Shown here one piece after another: positions 1-8,545 of a stretch of 64,000 nt of DNA (its first letter is position 1; every line of letters begins with the position of its first letter). The notes beneath the pieces are model-generated. The model was not told the origin of the DNA. It worked only from the letters and a program-made list of their open reading frames with translations, and searched no databases. A program made the position numbers and the translations under genes. The stretch is from Nocardioides mangrovi (lineage in GTDB: Bacteria; Actinomycetota; Actinomycetes; Propionibacteriales; Nocardioidaceae). Where the stretch lies: assembly GCF_020073815.1 (NCBI RefSeq), contig NZ_JAIQZJ010000006.1, positions 248,001-312,000 of the forward strand. Direction: 5' to 3'.

Positions 1-1031
1 CACAGGAGGTTCTGCTGGAGGGCCGGTCCGGACGTCGCGTGTCCGACACCCTTGGCGACCTCGCCGGACCAGATCCGGGTGGCGACCTCGCCGATCCGGA
101 TGCCGCCGCCCGAGAACATCGGGTTGCTGGTGAGCGCGCCGCCGGACGGGTTGATCCGTACGTCGTCGGCGAGCCCCAGCTCGCGGCGCAGGATCAGCTC
201 CTGGTGGCTGAAGGGTGCGTGGAGCTCCGCCACCTCGACGCCGTTCAGGTCGACCGCAGCGGCAGCCCGCTCGGCGGACGGGGACCGGGTGAGGTCGCGG
301 GTGCCCATGCCCATCGGGTCGATGTAGTGGGACAGCCCGCTGATCCAGGCCGGCTTGTCACGGACGTCGCGGGCCTTGTCGTCGGCGGCGAGCACGATCG
401 CGGCCGCTCCGTCGGTGACGGGGGAGCAGTCGTGCTTGCGGAGCGGGTCGGCGTACATCGGCTTCGCGAGCAGCTCCTCGACCGACGAGCCGCCCTTGCG
501 GATGGACCAGTCGTTCTTCTCCGCGTCGGTCAACGACCGGTTGGCGACCTCGGCCATCGCCGTCTCGTCCCAGACGCCGGCGTCGATCCCGGCGCGCGCC
601 TGCAGCCCCGCGAGCGACACGGTGTCCGGCCACAGTGGCGTCATCGTGTACGGCTCGAGCTGGAGGCCGAGGGTACGGCGGAGCACGCCCGCCGACGACT
701 TGCCGAAGGCGTAGACGAGCGCGGTGTCGACCTCGCCGGTCTGGATCTTCAGCCAGGCCTCGTACATCGCCCACGCGAGATCCATCTCGACGTGCGACTC
801 GTTGACCGGCGGGATGACGCCGATCGCGTCGACCGCCGACACGAAGGAGAAGGACCGGCCGGCCAGGTAGTCGGAGGACCCCGAGCACCAGAAGCCGATG
901 TCGCGGCGAGTCCAGCCGGTCTGCTCGTAGCACTCCGCGAGCAGCGGGACGAGCATCTCCACGCACGTCGGCGACCCGTCGAACTCGGGCATCTGTCGCT
1001 GGGCGAACCCGACGACGGCAACGTCTCTCAT
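1..1031 (-). CDS. Thiolase-like (SCPx/Ltp family) protein, C-terminus cut by window edge
   Basis: This is a thiolase-superfamily lipid-transfer-type protein; 343 codons are visible and the C-terminus lies beyond the left edge. It starts at ATG 1031 (MRDVAVVGF), 10 nt after the stop of the OB-fold gene, so the two are co-transcribed. The family C-terminal signature NPSGGAL...GHATSGPALQQN is present near the edge. At the position of the thiolase nucleophile (around residues 77-88, NESHVEMDLAWA) there is no cysteine. It may therefore not be a true thiolase. Ltp2-type retro-aldolases of steroid side chains also lack this Cys and work with a DUF35 partner such as the gene next door. In Rhodococcus and Mycobacterium, Ltp3/Ltp4 act on C-24-branched sterols. 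The family is clear; the exact substrate is inferred. Confidence 0.85.
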   Translation of the reverse strand, partial: MRDVAVVGFAQRQMPEFDGSPTCVEMLVPLLAECYEQTGWTRRDIGFWCSGSSDYLAGRSFSFVSAVDAIGVIPPVNESHVEMDLAWAMYEAWLKIQTGEVDTALVYAFGKSSAGVLRRTLGLQLEPYTMTPLWPDTVSLAGLQARAGIDAGVWDETAMAEVANRSLTDAEKNDWSIRKGGSSVEELLAKPMYADPLRKHDCSPVTDGAAAIVLAADDKARDVRDKPAWISGLSHYIDPMGMGTRDLTRSPSAERAAAAVDLNGVEVAELHAPFSHQELILRRELGLADDVRINPSGGALTSNPMFSGGGIRIGEVATRIWSGEVAKGVGHATSGPALQQNLL

Positions 1032-1041
1032 CCTCAGTCCC

Positions 1042-1992
1042 TCACAGGTGGTTGCGGTAGGTCTCGTAGTCGGCGTCGGGATCGCCGGTGGGCTCGAAGT
1101 GATCGATGTTCTCCAGGGAGTACGTCCACTCGGTCTCGGGCTTCCACACGGCCTTCACGCGCATGCCCATCCGCACCTCGGCGGCCTCGACGCCGAGGAT
1201 CAGGTGCAGGATCGCGATGTCCGCGCCGTCGAGCAGCACGTACGCCGAGACGTACGGCGGAGTGATCTTCTGGCCCAGGAACGGCACGTTCACGATGCAG
1301 AAGGTCGTGATGGTGCCGGTCTGCGACACCTCGACCTCCTCCGCGGTCGGTGTGCCGTCGGACGGGCAGGCGCTGCGCGGTGGGACGTAGACCTTCTGGC
1401 AGGTGGGGCAGCGCTGGCCGACGATCCGACCCTCGTTGAGGCCGCGGTAGAACGCGGACTCCTCGGGGCTCGCGGCGTACAGGTAGTCGAGCGAGACCGG
1501 GACGATGACGCCGGAGACCGGGTTGTCGCCGATCGCCTCGACCCCGGTGGGGCCGGAGGCGGACAGCGGCTCGAAGACGAGGTCGGTGATCGCGCCGATG
1601 CGTTCAGCGGCCCAGCGCGCCTGCACCCGCATCCCGGTCGAGACCTCGTCGGGGGAGGAGACGTCGAGCGCGTGCAGGATCGGGACGTCGGCCCCGTCGA
1701 GCAGCACGAGCGCGAACGCGAACGGGCGGTCGAAGGGCTGGTCCTTGACCGGCTCGGGGACCCACGTCCAGGAGGTGACGGTGCCCGTGGGGGCGACCTC
1801 GACGAAGTCGGTCGTGGCCTCGTGGGTGACCGGGTCGAACTCCAGCGGGGGTACGACGACCTTGCCCTCCGACGTGCGTCCGCCGACGACGACGCCGTCG
1901 CGAAGGCCCGTGAGGAAACGACCGAGCACCGGCCCGGTCGATCGGGTGTAGTCGAACGCTACGGTGACCGGTGCTGACAGTGTTCGTGTCAT
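1042..1992 (-). CDS. Tandem DUF35 OB-fold protein (Rv3521-like)
   Basis: 316 aa with two DUF35-type units. The first (about residues 20-130) has lost its zinc-ribbon cysteines. The second (about 175-305) keeps CPTC followed by PPRSACPSD, so three of the usual four Cys remain. DUF35 proteins are partners of thiolase-fold acyl-CoA enzymes, and here the thiolase-like gene follows after 10 nt. I chose ATG 1992 rather than the upstream in-frame ATG at 2010, because the longer start would lie inside the operator and because a -10-like TACTTT (plus-strand 1999-2004) sits 6 nt before ATG 1992, implying a leaderless mRNA. It is divergent from the F420 oxidoreductase, the same arrangement as M. tuberculosis Rv3521/Rv3520c. 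Confidence 0.88.
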   Translation of the reverse strand: MTRTLSAPVTVAFDYTRSTGPVLGRFLTGLRDGVVVGGRTSEGKVVVPPLEFDPVTHEATTDFVEVAPTGTVTSWTWVPEPVKDQPFDRPFAFALVLLDGADVPILHALDVSSPDEVSTGMRVQARWAAERIGAITDLVFEPLSASGPTGVEAIGDNPVSGVIVPVSLDYLYAASPEESAFYRGLNEGRIVGQRCPTCQKVYVPPRSACPSDGTPTAEEVEVSQTGTITTFCIVNVPFLGQKITPPYVSAYVLLDGADIAILHLILGVEAAEVRMGMRVKAVWKPETEWTYSLENIDHFEPTGDPDADYETYRNHL

Positions 1993-2002
1993 GGTCCGAA
2001 AG

Positions 2003-2016
2003 TAGAACACGTTCTA
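2003..2016. promoter_or_regulatory. KstR-type operator, shared divergent promoter
   Basis: TAGAACACGTTCTA is a perfect TAGAAC-N2-GTTCTA palindrome fitting the KstR consensus TnnAACnnGTTnnA. On the plus strand its right arm runs into TAGACT (2015-2020), a good -10 for the gene at 2062. On the minus strand it runs into TACTTT before ATG 1992. A repressor bound here would block both promoters. Confidence 0.85.
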
Positions 2017-2061
2017 GACTTCGGCAAGCACCCACCCCCGAACGCACGACAGGAGAGAAGG

Positions 2062-3105
2062 ATGAAGCTCGGACTGCAGCTCGGCTACTGGGGAGCACAG
2101 CCCCCGCAGGGCGTCGGCGAGCTGGTCGCCGCGGCCGAGGAGGCCGGCTTCGACGCGATCTTCAGCGCGGAGGCGTGGGGGAGCGACGCGTTCACGCCGC
2201 TGGCCTGGTGGGGTCGGGAGACCTCGCGGCTCAAGCTCGGCACCTCGATCGTGCAGATGTCGGGGCGCACGCCGACCTCGATCGCGATGCACGTGATGAC
2301 GCTCGACCACCTGTCCAACGGCCGGGTCATCCTGGGCATGGGCGTGAGCGGCCCGCAGGTCGTCGAGGGCTGGTACGGCCAGCCCTTCGGCAAGCCGCTG
2401 GCCCGCACCCGCGAGGTCGTCGACATCATCCGCAAGGTCCTGGCGCGCGAGGAGAAGGTCACCAACGACGGACCGCACTACCCGTTGCCCTTCCGCGGGG
2501 AGAACTCCGTCGGCCTCGGCAAGCCGCTCAAGCCGATCGTGCACCCGCTGCGCGCGGACGTGCCGATCTGGCTCGGCGCCGAGGGCCCCAAGAACGTCGC
2601 CCAGACCGCGGAGATCGCCGACGGCTGGATCCCGATCTTCTACACGCCCAACTCGGCCGCGATGTACCAGCCGTGGCTCGACGAGGGGTTCGCGCGACCC
2701 GGGGCCCGCCGTACCCGCGCCGACTTCGAGATCGCCGCGACCTGCCACCTCCAGGTGGTCGCCGACGCGGAGGAGAAGCAGCTGGTCCTGGACGCGATCA
2801 AGCCGTCGGTGTCGCTCTACATGGGCGGCATGGGTGCCCAGGAGGCCAACTTCCACAACCAGGTCTTCGTCCGGATGGGCTACGAGGACCTCGCCAAGGA
2901 GGTGCAGCAGCTCTACCTGAGCGGTGAGAAGGACAAGGCGACCTCGCTGATCCCGAACGAGCTGGTCGACGACATGCACATCGTCGGCACCGCCGGTGAG
3001 GTCAAGGAGAGGGTCGCCCAGTGGGAGGAGACCGGCGTGACGACGCTGCTGCTCAGCTTCCGCTCCGCCGACGAGATCCGGACCGTGGCGGAGCTGCTCG
3101 CCTAG
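2062..3105 (+). CDS. LLM-class F420-dependent oxidoreductase (Rv3520c-like)
   Basis: 347 aa luciferase-like monooxygenase-fold protein that is expected to use coenzyme F420. The opening MKLGLQLGYWGAQPP and the segments LDHLSNGRVILGMGVSGPQV and LGAEGPKNVA are typical of the mycobacterial Rv3520c group, as I remember it. The start is ATG 2062, with a strong ribosome binding site (AGGAGAGAAGG) just upstream and a leader of about 35 nt from the operator-linked -10. It is transcribed divergently from the OB-fold/thiolase-like pair under one KstR-type site, so it is probably a sterol side-chain or ring redox enzyme. Its substrate is unknown. Confidence 0.9.
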   Translation: MKLGLQLGYWGAQPPQGVGELVAAAEEAGFDAIFSAEAWGSDAFTPLAWWGRETSRLKLGTSIVQMSGRTPTSIAMHVMTLDHLSNGRVILGMGVSGPQVVEGWYGQPFGKPLARTREVVDIIRKVLAREEKVTNDGPHYPLPFRGENSVGLGKPLKPIVHPLRADVPIWLGAEGPKNVAQTAEIADGWIPIFYTPNSAAMYQPWLDEGFARPGARRTRADFEIAATCHLQVVADAEEKQLVLDAIKPSVSLYMGGMGAQEANFHNQVFVRMGYEDLAKEVQQLYLSGEKDKATSLIPNELVDDMHIVGTAGEVKERVAQWEETGVTTLLLSFRSADEIRTVAELLA

Positions 3106-3165
3106 CGGAAGGTAAATACGGACCGATCCGGGTCTGGACGCCCGCGAGGTGGGTACGACGGTCGC

Positions 3166-3849
3166 ATGACTCCTCGCTCCCTCCGCCGGATCCGCCCGCT
3201 CCTCGGGGTCGGTGCCGTCACCCTCGCCGTCGGCCTCTCGGGGCTCGCGGTCGCGCCCGCCGAGGCGCAGGCCGCGGCGGATCACATCAAGGTCTCCAAG
3301 GACTTCAGCTCGGGCAAGCCGCGCAACGCGCGGATCACGATCCCGGCCGTCGGCATCCGCCGGCTCCCCGTGATCGCCTACCGCGGCAAGACCGACGACG
3401 CGCCCGGCACCCGCATCCAGAACCGCGGGATCGCGGCCGCGCCGTACGGGCCGAACGGTGGCACGGGTCCGGGCGGCAAGGGCAACTACCAGGTGACCGC
3501 GCACCGCACCGCCCACGGCGGGGTCTTCCGGCGTACGCCGTCGCTCGACAACGGGGCGAGGATCCTCGTGGACGTCGGCAAGTACCGCTACGTCTACCGG
3601 GTGACCCGGACCCGCTGGGTCTCCTTCCGCTCGGCGAAGTCGCTGCGCCAGCAGCGGGCCGCGGTGCCCGGTCACCCGGGCCGCGAGCCGAAGCGGGCGT
3701 TCATCACCGTCTCGACCTGCGCGACGCCCGAGGACCACGCGCGGGGCAACTACTGGACCGACCGGTTCGGCAACCCGGAGCACCGCATCGACAAGATCGG
3801 CGTGATGGTCCGCCGGACGGCCAACCCGAGCTACGAGCCGAAGGGCTGA
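3166..3849 (+). CDS. Secreted class E/F sortase-like protein
   Basis: 227 aa. The N-terminus (residues 8-38) is a signal peptide/anchor ending near AEAQAAA. The sortase fold is recognisable: His113 in VTAHRT, Cys185 in ITVSTCATP, and a likely catalytic Arg207 in HRIDKIGVMV, about 22 residues after the Cys. Sortases join secreted proteins to the cell wall or to each other. No LPXTG/LAXTG substrate gene is adjacent, so this is either a housekeeping enzyme or a solitary secreted one. ATG 3166 is preceded by TACGAC (3154-3159) with 6 nt between, suggesting a leaderless transcript. Confidence 0.8.
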   Translation: MTPRSLRRIRPLLGVGAVTLAVGLSGLAVAPAEAQAAADHIKVSKDFSSGKPRNARITIPAVGIRRLPVIAYRGKTDDAPGTRIQNRGIAAAPYGPNGGTGPGGKGNYQVTAHRTAHGGVFRRTPSLDNGARILVDVGKYRYVYRVTRTRWVSFRSAKSLRQQRAAVPGHPGREPKRAFITVSTCATPEDHARGNYWTDRFGNPEHRIDKIGVMVRRTANPSYEPKG

Positions 3850-3862
3850 CAGACTCTCCCGG

Positions 3863-4633
3863 GTGACCACCTACGGCGTCCTGGGAGTCGGCTCCATCGC
3901 GGAGGCCATCGTGCTCGGCCTGTGCCGGCACGTGGCCGACCCGCCCGCGGTGGTGCTGTCGCCGCGGAGCGCGGAGCGCTCGGCCCGGCTCGCGGTCGAG
4001 CTGCCGAGCGTCCGGGTGGCCGTGGACAACCAGGCCGTGGTCGACGAGTCCGACGTGGTGCTGGTCTGCCTGCGCCCCGTGGACGCCGTCGAGGTGGTCG
4101 AGGGCCTCGACTTCCGGGACGGGCAGGCGGTCGTGAGCGCCGTGGCCGGACTCTCGGTCGCGCGGCTGGCCGAGCTGGTCGCTCCGGCCACGGACGTCGC
4201 TCGCAGCATCCCGCTGCCGGCGGTCGCGACGCGCGAGAGCACCACGCCGGTGCACCCCGCGACGCCCGCCGTGACGGACCTCTTCGACCGGCTCGGCGGC
4301 AGCCTGGTCGTCGACGACGAGCTCGCCTACGAGTCGGTCGCCGCCGCGTCGGCGACCGTCGCGGCGTACTTCCGCTACCTCGGCACCGTCGCCGGCTGGC
4401 TGTCCGAGCGCGGCATCCCGCAGGCCGAGGCCAGCCGCTACGTGGCCGACACGTTCGCCGCGCTCTCGAGCGAGCTGGGACACCCCGGCGCCGACTTCGT
4501 GGCGCTCGCGCAGGCGCACGCGACGCCTGGCGGCCTGAACGAGCAGTTCGCGCGCGACCTGGCCGACGCTGGGGTGTACGACGCGGTGCGCGCGGGCCTG
4601 GATGCCGTGGTGTCGAGGATTGCCCCGACGTAG
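3863..4633 (+). CDS. ProC-like NAD(P)-binding reductase
   Basis: 256 aa of the pyrroline-5-carboxylate reductase superfamily. It has an N-terminal Rossmann motif (GVLGVGSIAEAI, residues 5-16), a middle segment with the SVAGLS-like stretch AVVSAVAGLS, and a helical C-terminal domain ending with the ATPGGLNEQF element typical of ProC. It starts at GTG 3863, 13 nt after the sortase stop; CAGACT lies 7 nt upstream. The stop codon TAG (4631-4633) is the first three bases of the KstR-type operator of fadD8. Whether it makes proline or acts on another imine is not clear; true ProC is usually somewhat longer. Confidence 0.8.
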   Translation: MTTYGVLGVGSIAEAIVLGLCRHVADPPAVVLSPRSAERSARLAVELPSVRVAVDNQAVVDESDVVLVCLRPVDAVEVVEGLDFRDGQAVVSAVAGLSVARLAELVAPATDVARSIPLPAVATRESTTPVHPATPAVTDLFDRLGGSLVVDDELAYESVAAASATVAAYFRYLGTVAGWLSERGIPQAEASRYVADTFAALSSELGHPGADFVALAQAHATPGGLNEQFARDLADAGVYDAVRAGLDAVVSRIAPT

Positions 4634-4644
4634 AACACGTTCTA
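4631..4644. promoter_or_regulatory. KstR-type operator of fadD8
   Basis: TAGAACACGTTCTA is identical to the site at 2003. Its last bases are shared with TAGTCT (4643-4648), a -10 element placed 7 nt before ATG 4656. It also overlaps the stop codon of the ProC-like gene. Confidence 0.85.
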
Positions 4645-4655
4645 GTCTCGGCGCC

Positions 4656-6260
4656 ATGACGGACGAGATGCGAGTCGGCACCCACAACGGCCACCTCATG
4701 GTGTCCGCGCTCAAGCGACACCGGACGAAGCCGGTCATGTACCTCGGGGACGCCACCATCACCGGCGGCGAGGCCGCGGACCGGATGAGCCAGTACGTCC
4801 AGGCGTTCGAGGCCCTCGGCGCCGGCTTCGGCACGGCGGGGGCGCTGCTCGCGCTCAACCGCCCCGAGGTGCTCTTCATCCTCGGTGCCGGCCAGACCCA
4901 GGGCTACCGCCGGAGCTCGCTGCACCCGCTGGGCTCGCTCGAGGACCACGCCTACGTCATCAACGACGCCGAGATCACCTCGCTGACCATCGACCCGGTG
5001 CCGATGTTCGTCGAGCGCGCGCTCGGCCTGCTCGAGCGCTGCCCCAAGCTCGACAAGATCCTCACCATCGGGCCGGTGCCCGACGAGCTCTCGCACGTCG
5101 GCCAGGACCTCGTCGCCGCGGCTGCGTCGTTCGACCCGCAGCCGCTCGAGGCGCGCACGCTCGACCCGGAGCACATGGTCTCGATCACCTACACCGGCGG
5201 GACGACCGGCAAGCCCAAGGGCGTCATCGGCCTGTCGCGGCAGATGAACACGATGACCCAGATCCAGATGTCGGAGTGGGAGTGGCCGGAGTCGCCGCGC
5301 TTCCTCATGTGCACCCCGCTCTCACACGCCGGCGCCGCGTTCTTCGTGCCGACCGTGCTCAAGGGCGGCTGCCTCTACGTGCTGGCGAAGTTCGACCCGG
5401 CCGAGGTGCTCAGGACGATCGAGGAGCAGAAGATCCAGGCCACCATGCTGGTGCCGTCGATGCTCTACGCCCTGATGGACCACCCCGACAGCAAGACCCG
5501 CGACCTGTCCTCGCTCGAGACCGTCTACTACGGCGCGTCCGCGATCAACCCGGTCCGCCTCAAGGAGGCGATCGACCGCTTCGGCCCGATCTTCGCGCAG
5601 TACTACGGCCAGTCCGAGGCCCCGATGGCGATCACCTACTTCGCCAAGGAGGACCACGTCTCGGGTGACGACAGCCGGCTGTCGTCGTGCGGCCGCCCGT
5701 CGGCGTTCGTCCGTACGGCGCTCCTCGGCGAGGACGGAAAGCCGGTACCGGTGGGGGAGCCCGGCGAGATCTGCGTGGCCGGGCCGCTGCTGGCCGGCGG
5801 CTACTGGAACCTGCCCGAGCAGACCGCCGAGACCTTCCACGACGGCTGGATGCACACCGGCGACGTCGCCCGCGAGGACGAGGACGGCTTCTGGTACATC
5901 GTCGACCGCACCAAGGACATGATCGTGACCGGCGGCTTCAACGTCTTCCCGCGCGAGGTCGAGGACGTCGTCGCCGAGCACCCGGCCGTGGCCCAGGTCG
6001 GCGTGATCGGCACCCCGCACGAGAAGTTCGGTGAGGCCGTGACTGCGATCGTCGTCCTGCGCTCGGACGCCGCGACCGACGAGGAGTCGGTCGCCCGGAT
6101 GACCGCCGAGATCCAGGAGATGGTCAAGGAGCGCAAGGGCTCGGTCCAGTCGCCCAAGCAGGTGATCGTCGCGGAGTCGCTGCCCCTCACGGGGCTGGGG
6201 AAGCCGGACAAGAAGGCACTGCGGGCTCAGTACTGGACGGGAGATCGCGCGGTCGGGTGA
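4656..6260 (+). CDS. fadD8: Fatty/steroid acyl-CoA synthetase, FadD8-like
   Basis: 534 aa AMP-forming ligase that activates a carboxylic acid to its CoA thioester through an acyl-adenylate. The AMP-binding signature YTGGTTGKPKG lies near residues 182-192, YYGQSEAP is the adenine-binding motif, and the C-terminal GGFNVFPREVED and LTGLGKPDKKA (catalytic Lys) are intact. Opening residues THNGHLMVSALKRH and overall length match mycobacterial FadD8 from memory. I chose ATG 4656 over an upstream GTG-type extension (4602) that would cross the operator; the -10 TAGTCT lies 7 nt before it. The last 74 nt overlap the convergent PAP2 gene. Regulation by a KstR-like repressor is inferred from the operator. 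Confidence 0.9.
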   Translation: MTDEMRVGTHNGHLMVSALKRHRTKPVMYLGDATITGGEAADRMSQYVQAFEALGAGFGTAGALLALNRPEVLFILGAGQTQGYRRSSLHPLGSLEDHAYVINDAEITSLTIDPVPMFVERALGLLERCPKLDKILTIGPVPDELSHVGQDLVAAAASFDPQPLEARTLDPEHMVSITYTGGTTGKPKGVIGLSRQMNTMTQIQMSEWEWPESPRFLMCTPLSHAGAAFFVPTVLKGGCLYVLAKFDPAEVLRTIEEQKIQATMLVPSMLYALMDHPDSKTRDLSSLETVYYGASAINPVRLKEAIDRFGPIFAQYYGQSEAPMAITYFAKEDHVSGDDSRLSSCGRPSAFVRTALLGEDGKPVPVGEPGEICVAGPLLAGGYWNLPEQTAETFHDGWMHTGDVAREDEDGFWYIVDRTKDMIVTGGFNVFPREVEDVVAEHPAVAQVGVIGTPHEKFGEAVTAIVVLRSDAATDEESVARMTAEIQEMVKERKGSVQSPKQVIVAESLPLTGLGKPDKKALRAQYWTGDRAVG

Positions 6261-7044
6261 CCCTGGCCCGGTAGCGGGACAGCAGGGCGGTGTCGATCCA
6301 GAGCGCGCCGGCCAGGAGCATCAGCGCCACGATGCCGTCGAGCCACCAGTGGTTGCCGGTCGCGGAGACGACCAGCACGGTCAGCACGAGGTGGAGGAGG
6401 AAGATCCAGCGCCACCGGCTGGTGCTCGCCGCAACGATCCCGAGGGAGACGATCGCGGCCCACGCGACGTGGATCGACGGCATCGCGGCGAACTGGTCGG
6501 AGACGCCGGTGTTGGGATTGGCGCTGTAGACCGACGGTCCGTAGTGGTGCGAGAGGTCGACGTACCCGAGGCTCGGGATGAAGCGCGGGGGAGCGACCCG
6601 GATGAAGCGGATGATCAGGCAGCCCGCCGTGACCAGCGCGAGGGCGTTGCGCCACCGCGGATAGACGTCGCGGTGCCGGTAGAAGAGCCAGACCAGGAAC
6701 GCCAGCAGCGCCGGCACGTGCACCGTCGCGTAGTACCAGGTCGAGAAGTCGGCGAGCTTCTCGTGGGCGATGACGAACTTCTGCAGCGCGAGCTCGGTCG
6801 GCAGGTGGATCGTCTGCTCGAACGAGGCGATGTCGTGCGCGCGCTCCCGGGCGCCGTGGACCGAGGCGATCGGCAGCATCCGGGCGAGCCGCCACACGGC
6901 GTACAGGCCGGAGATGAGTGCGAACTCCGCCGCCAGCGGCTCGAGGTGGGGCGTCAGGCGGGTACGTCGGGTCCGGACGCCGAACCAGACCAGGATGCTG
7001 ATCACGCAGGCGATCGCTGCTTGGTCCCAGGTCGGCCACGGCAC
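6187..7044 (-). CDS. PAP2-superfamily membrane protein (inositol-phosphotransferase type)
   Basis: 285 aa multi-pass membrane protein with five to six hydrophobic segments. The phosphatase/phosphotransferase motifs are present: AAMPSIHVAWA and GNHWWLDGI, the latter holding the second catalytic His. The arrangement resembles the AUR1-like (inositol phosphorylceramide synthase-type) branch of PAP2. The likely substrate is a lipid phosphate or a phosphoinositide head group; this is inference. GTG 7044 has a -10-like CAGAAT 6 nt upstream. The 3' end overlaps the end of fadD8 by 74 nt tail to tail. Confidence 0.85.
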   Translation of the reverse strand: MPWPTWDQAAIACVISILVWFGVRTRRTRLTPHLEPLAAEFALISGLYAVWRLARMLPIASVHGARERAHDIASFEQTIHLPTELALQKFVIAHEKLADFSTWYYATVHVPALLAFLVWLFYRHRDVYPRWRNALALVTAGCLIIRFIRVAPPRFIPSLGYVDLSHHYGPSVYSANPNTGVSDQFAAMPSIHVAWAAIVSLGIVAASTSRWRWIFLLHLVLTVLVVSATGNHWWLDGIVALMLLAGALWIDTALLSRYRARVTRPRDLPSSTEPAVPSCPASPAP

Positions 7045-7128
7045 GCAGGGATTCTGTCAGGCCGATGAAGCCCGGGTGACCGGAAGGCGCCGGATCGGTC
7101 CACGGCGGGCGGTTCAGGCGTGTCGACA

Positions 7129-7162
7129 TTTCGAAAAGTGCTGGACAGTGGAAAACGTTATC
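7129..7162. promoter_or_regulatory. Candidate LacI-family operators upstream of the sugar ABC operon
   Basis: Two CG-centred near-palindromes lie in the 205-nt gap before the binding-protein gene: TTTCGAAA (7129-7136) and GAAAACGTTATC (7151-7162; halves GAAAAC/GATAAC). TTGACA at 7171-7176 may be a -35. A LacI regulator is encoded in the same operon, so these are the natural candidate sites. No binding evidence is available from sequence alone. Confidence 0.4.
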
Positions 7163-7249
7163 GACAACGATTGACACCGGGTGTGACGAGTGCCACGTTC
7201 CCTTCGTGACGGCGTCCCATCGGGCGTGGGGCGAAGGAGGAGGAACTCA

Positions 7250-8545
7250 ATGAGGTCGAAGACTCGCAGCGCGGCGCTCGCGCTGCTGTGCGTCGGCAGC
7301 CTGGCGCTCGCGACCGCGTGCGGCAGCGACGACGACTCGTCGGAGGGCGACGGCGGGAGCACCACGATCACGTGGTGGCACAACTCCAACAACGACCCCG
7401 GCAAGAGCTACTACGAGCAGGTGGCCGCGGACTTCGAGGCGGACCACCCCGGGGTCAAGATCGAGATCAGCGCGATGGCGCACGAGGACATGGTCGACAA
7501 GCTCGACGCGGCCTTCCAGAGCGGCGACATGCCGGACATCTACATGGAGCGCGGTGGCGGCGAGATGGCCGACCACGTCGACGCGGGCCTGGTCCGGGAC
7601 CTCTCCGACGACGCCTCGGAGGAGATCGGCAAGATCGGCGGCTCGGTCGCCGGGTGGCAGCTCGACGGGAAGACCTACGCGCTGCCGTTCTCCCTGGGCG
7701 TGGTGGGCGTCTGGTACAACACCGACCTCTTCAAGCAGGCCGGGATCACCGACACGCCGACCACGATGGACGAGTGGTACGACGACATCGCCAAGCTCGA
7801 GGACGCCGACATCACGCCGATCTCGGTCGGTGCCGGCGACAAGTGGCCGGCCGCGCACTACTGGTACTACACCGCGCTGCGCTCGTGCCCGGAGGACGTG
7901 CTCAAGGACGCGGTGACCAGCCTCGACTTCTCCGACCCGTGCTTCGTGCAGGCCGGCGACGTCCTGGAGGACCTCCTCGCCACGGACCCCTTCAACGCGG
8001 GCTTCCTGACCACCAAGGCCCAGGAGGGCGCCACCTCGGCGTCCGGGCTGCTCGCCACGGGCAAGGTCGCGATGGAGCTCCAGGGCCACTGGGAGCCGGG
8101 GGTCATGCAGGGTCTCACCGACGACGGCAAGGGCCTGGGCGACAAGACCGGCTGGTTCCCCTTCCCGGCGGTCGACGGCGGTGCCGGTGACCCGGCCGAC
8201 GCCCTCGGCGGCGGCGACGCCTGGGCGGTGTCCGAGGACGCCCCCGACGAGGCGGTCGACTTCGTGAAGTACCTGCTCTCCGACGAGGTCCAGAAGGGCT
8301 TCGCCGAGAACGACATGGGCCTGCCGACCAACCCCGCGGCGAGCGGATCGGTCAAGGACCCGGCGCTCGCGCAGCTGCTGCAGGTGCGCGACGACGCGCC
8401 GTACGTCCAGCTCTACTTCGACACGGCGTTCGGCACCTCGATCGGTGGCGCGATGAACGACGAGATCGCGCTGCTCTTCGCGGGCAAGGCCTCGCCGCAG
8501 GACGTCGTCGACGCCACGCAGGAAGCCGCGGACGCCGAGAAGTGA
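7250..8545 (+). CDS. ABC transporter sugar-binding lipoprotein
   Basis: 431 aa extracytoplasmic solute-binding protein (family 1). The signal peptide ends in a lipobox LATAC with Cys24, followed by an acidic linker. The mature domain opens TITWWHNSNNDPGK, typical of oligosaccharide binders. ATG 7250 has GGAGGAGG about 8 nt upstream; an upstream in-frame ATG at 7190 would spoil the signal peptide and lacks a site. First gene of a six-gene operon in which every junction overlaps or nearly overlaps. Ligand inferred from the downstream GH3 and acetylesterase genes: acetylated xylo- or gluco-oligosaccharides. Confidence 0.92.
   Translation: MRSKTRSAALALLCVGSLALATACGSDDDSSEGDGGSTTITWWHNSNNDPGKSYYEQVAADFEADHPGVKIEISAMAHEDMVDKLDAAFQSGDMPDIYMERGGGEMADHVDAGLVRDLSDDASEEIGKIGGSVAGWQLDGKTYALPFSLGVVGVWYNTDLFKQAGITDTPTTMDEWYDDIAKLEDADITPISVGAGDKWPAAHYWYYTALRSCPEDVLKDAVTSLDFSDPCFVQAGDVLEDLLATDPFNAGFLTTKAQEGATSASGLLATGKVAMELQGHWEPGVMQGLTDDGKGLGDKTGWFPFPAVDGGAGDPADALGGGDAWAVSEDAPDEAVDFVKYLLSDEVQKGFAENDMGLPTNPAASGSVKDPALAQLLQVRDDAPYVQLYFDTAFGTSIGGAMNDEIALLFAGKASPQDVVDATQEAADAEK

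Noticed and set aside
1993..2010. Upstream ATG for the OB-fold protein
   Set aside because: It lies inside the KstR-type operator and has no spacing for a promoter; ATG 1992 fits the leaderless pattern.
2014..3870. 618-codon minus-strand frame opposite the F420 oxidoreductase and sortase
   Set aside because: No recognisable motif; the plus-strand genes have strong family signatures and a ribosome site.
7157..7168. GTTATCGACAAC as the LacI operator
   Set aside because: It overlaps the better-fitting GAAAACGTTATC; I could not choose firmly, so only the wider region is listed.
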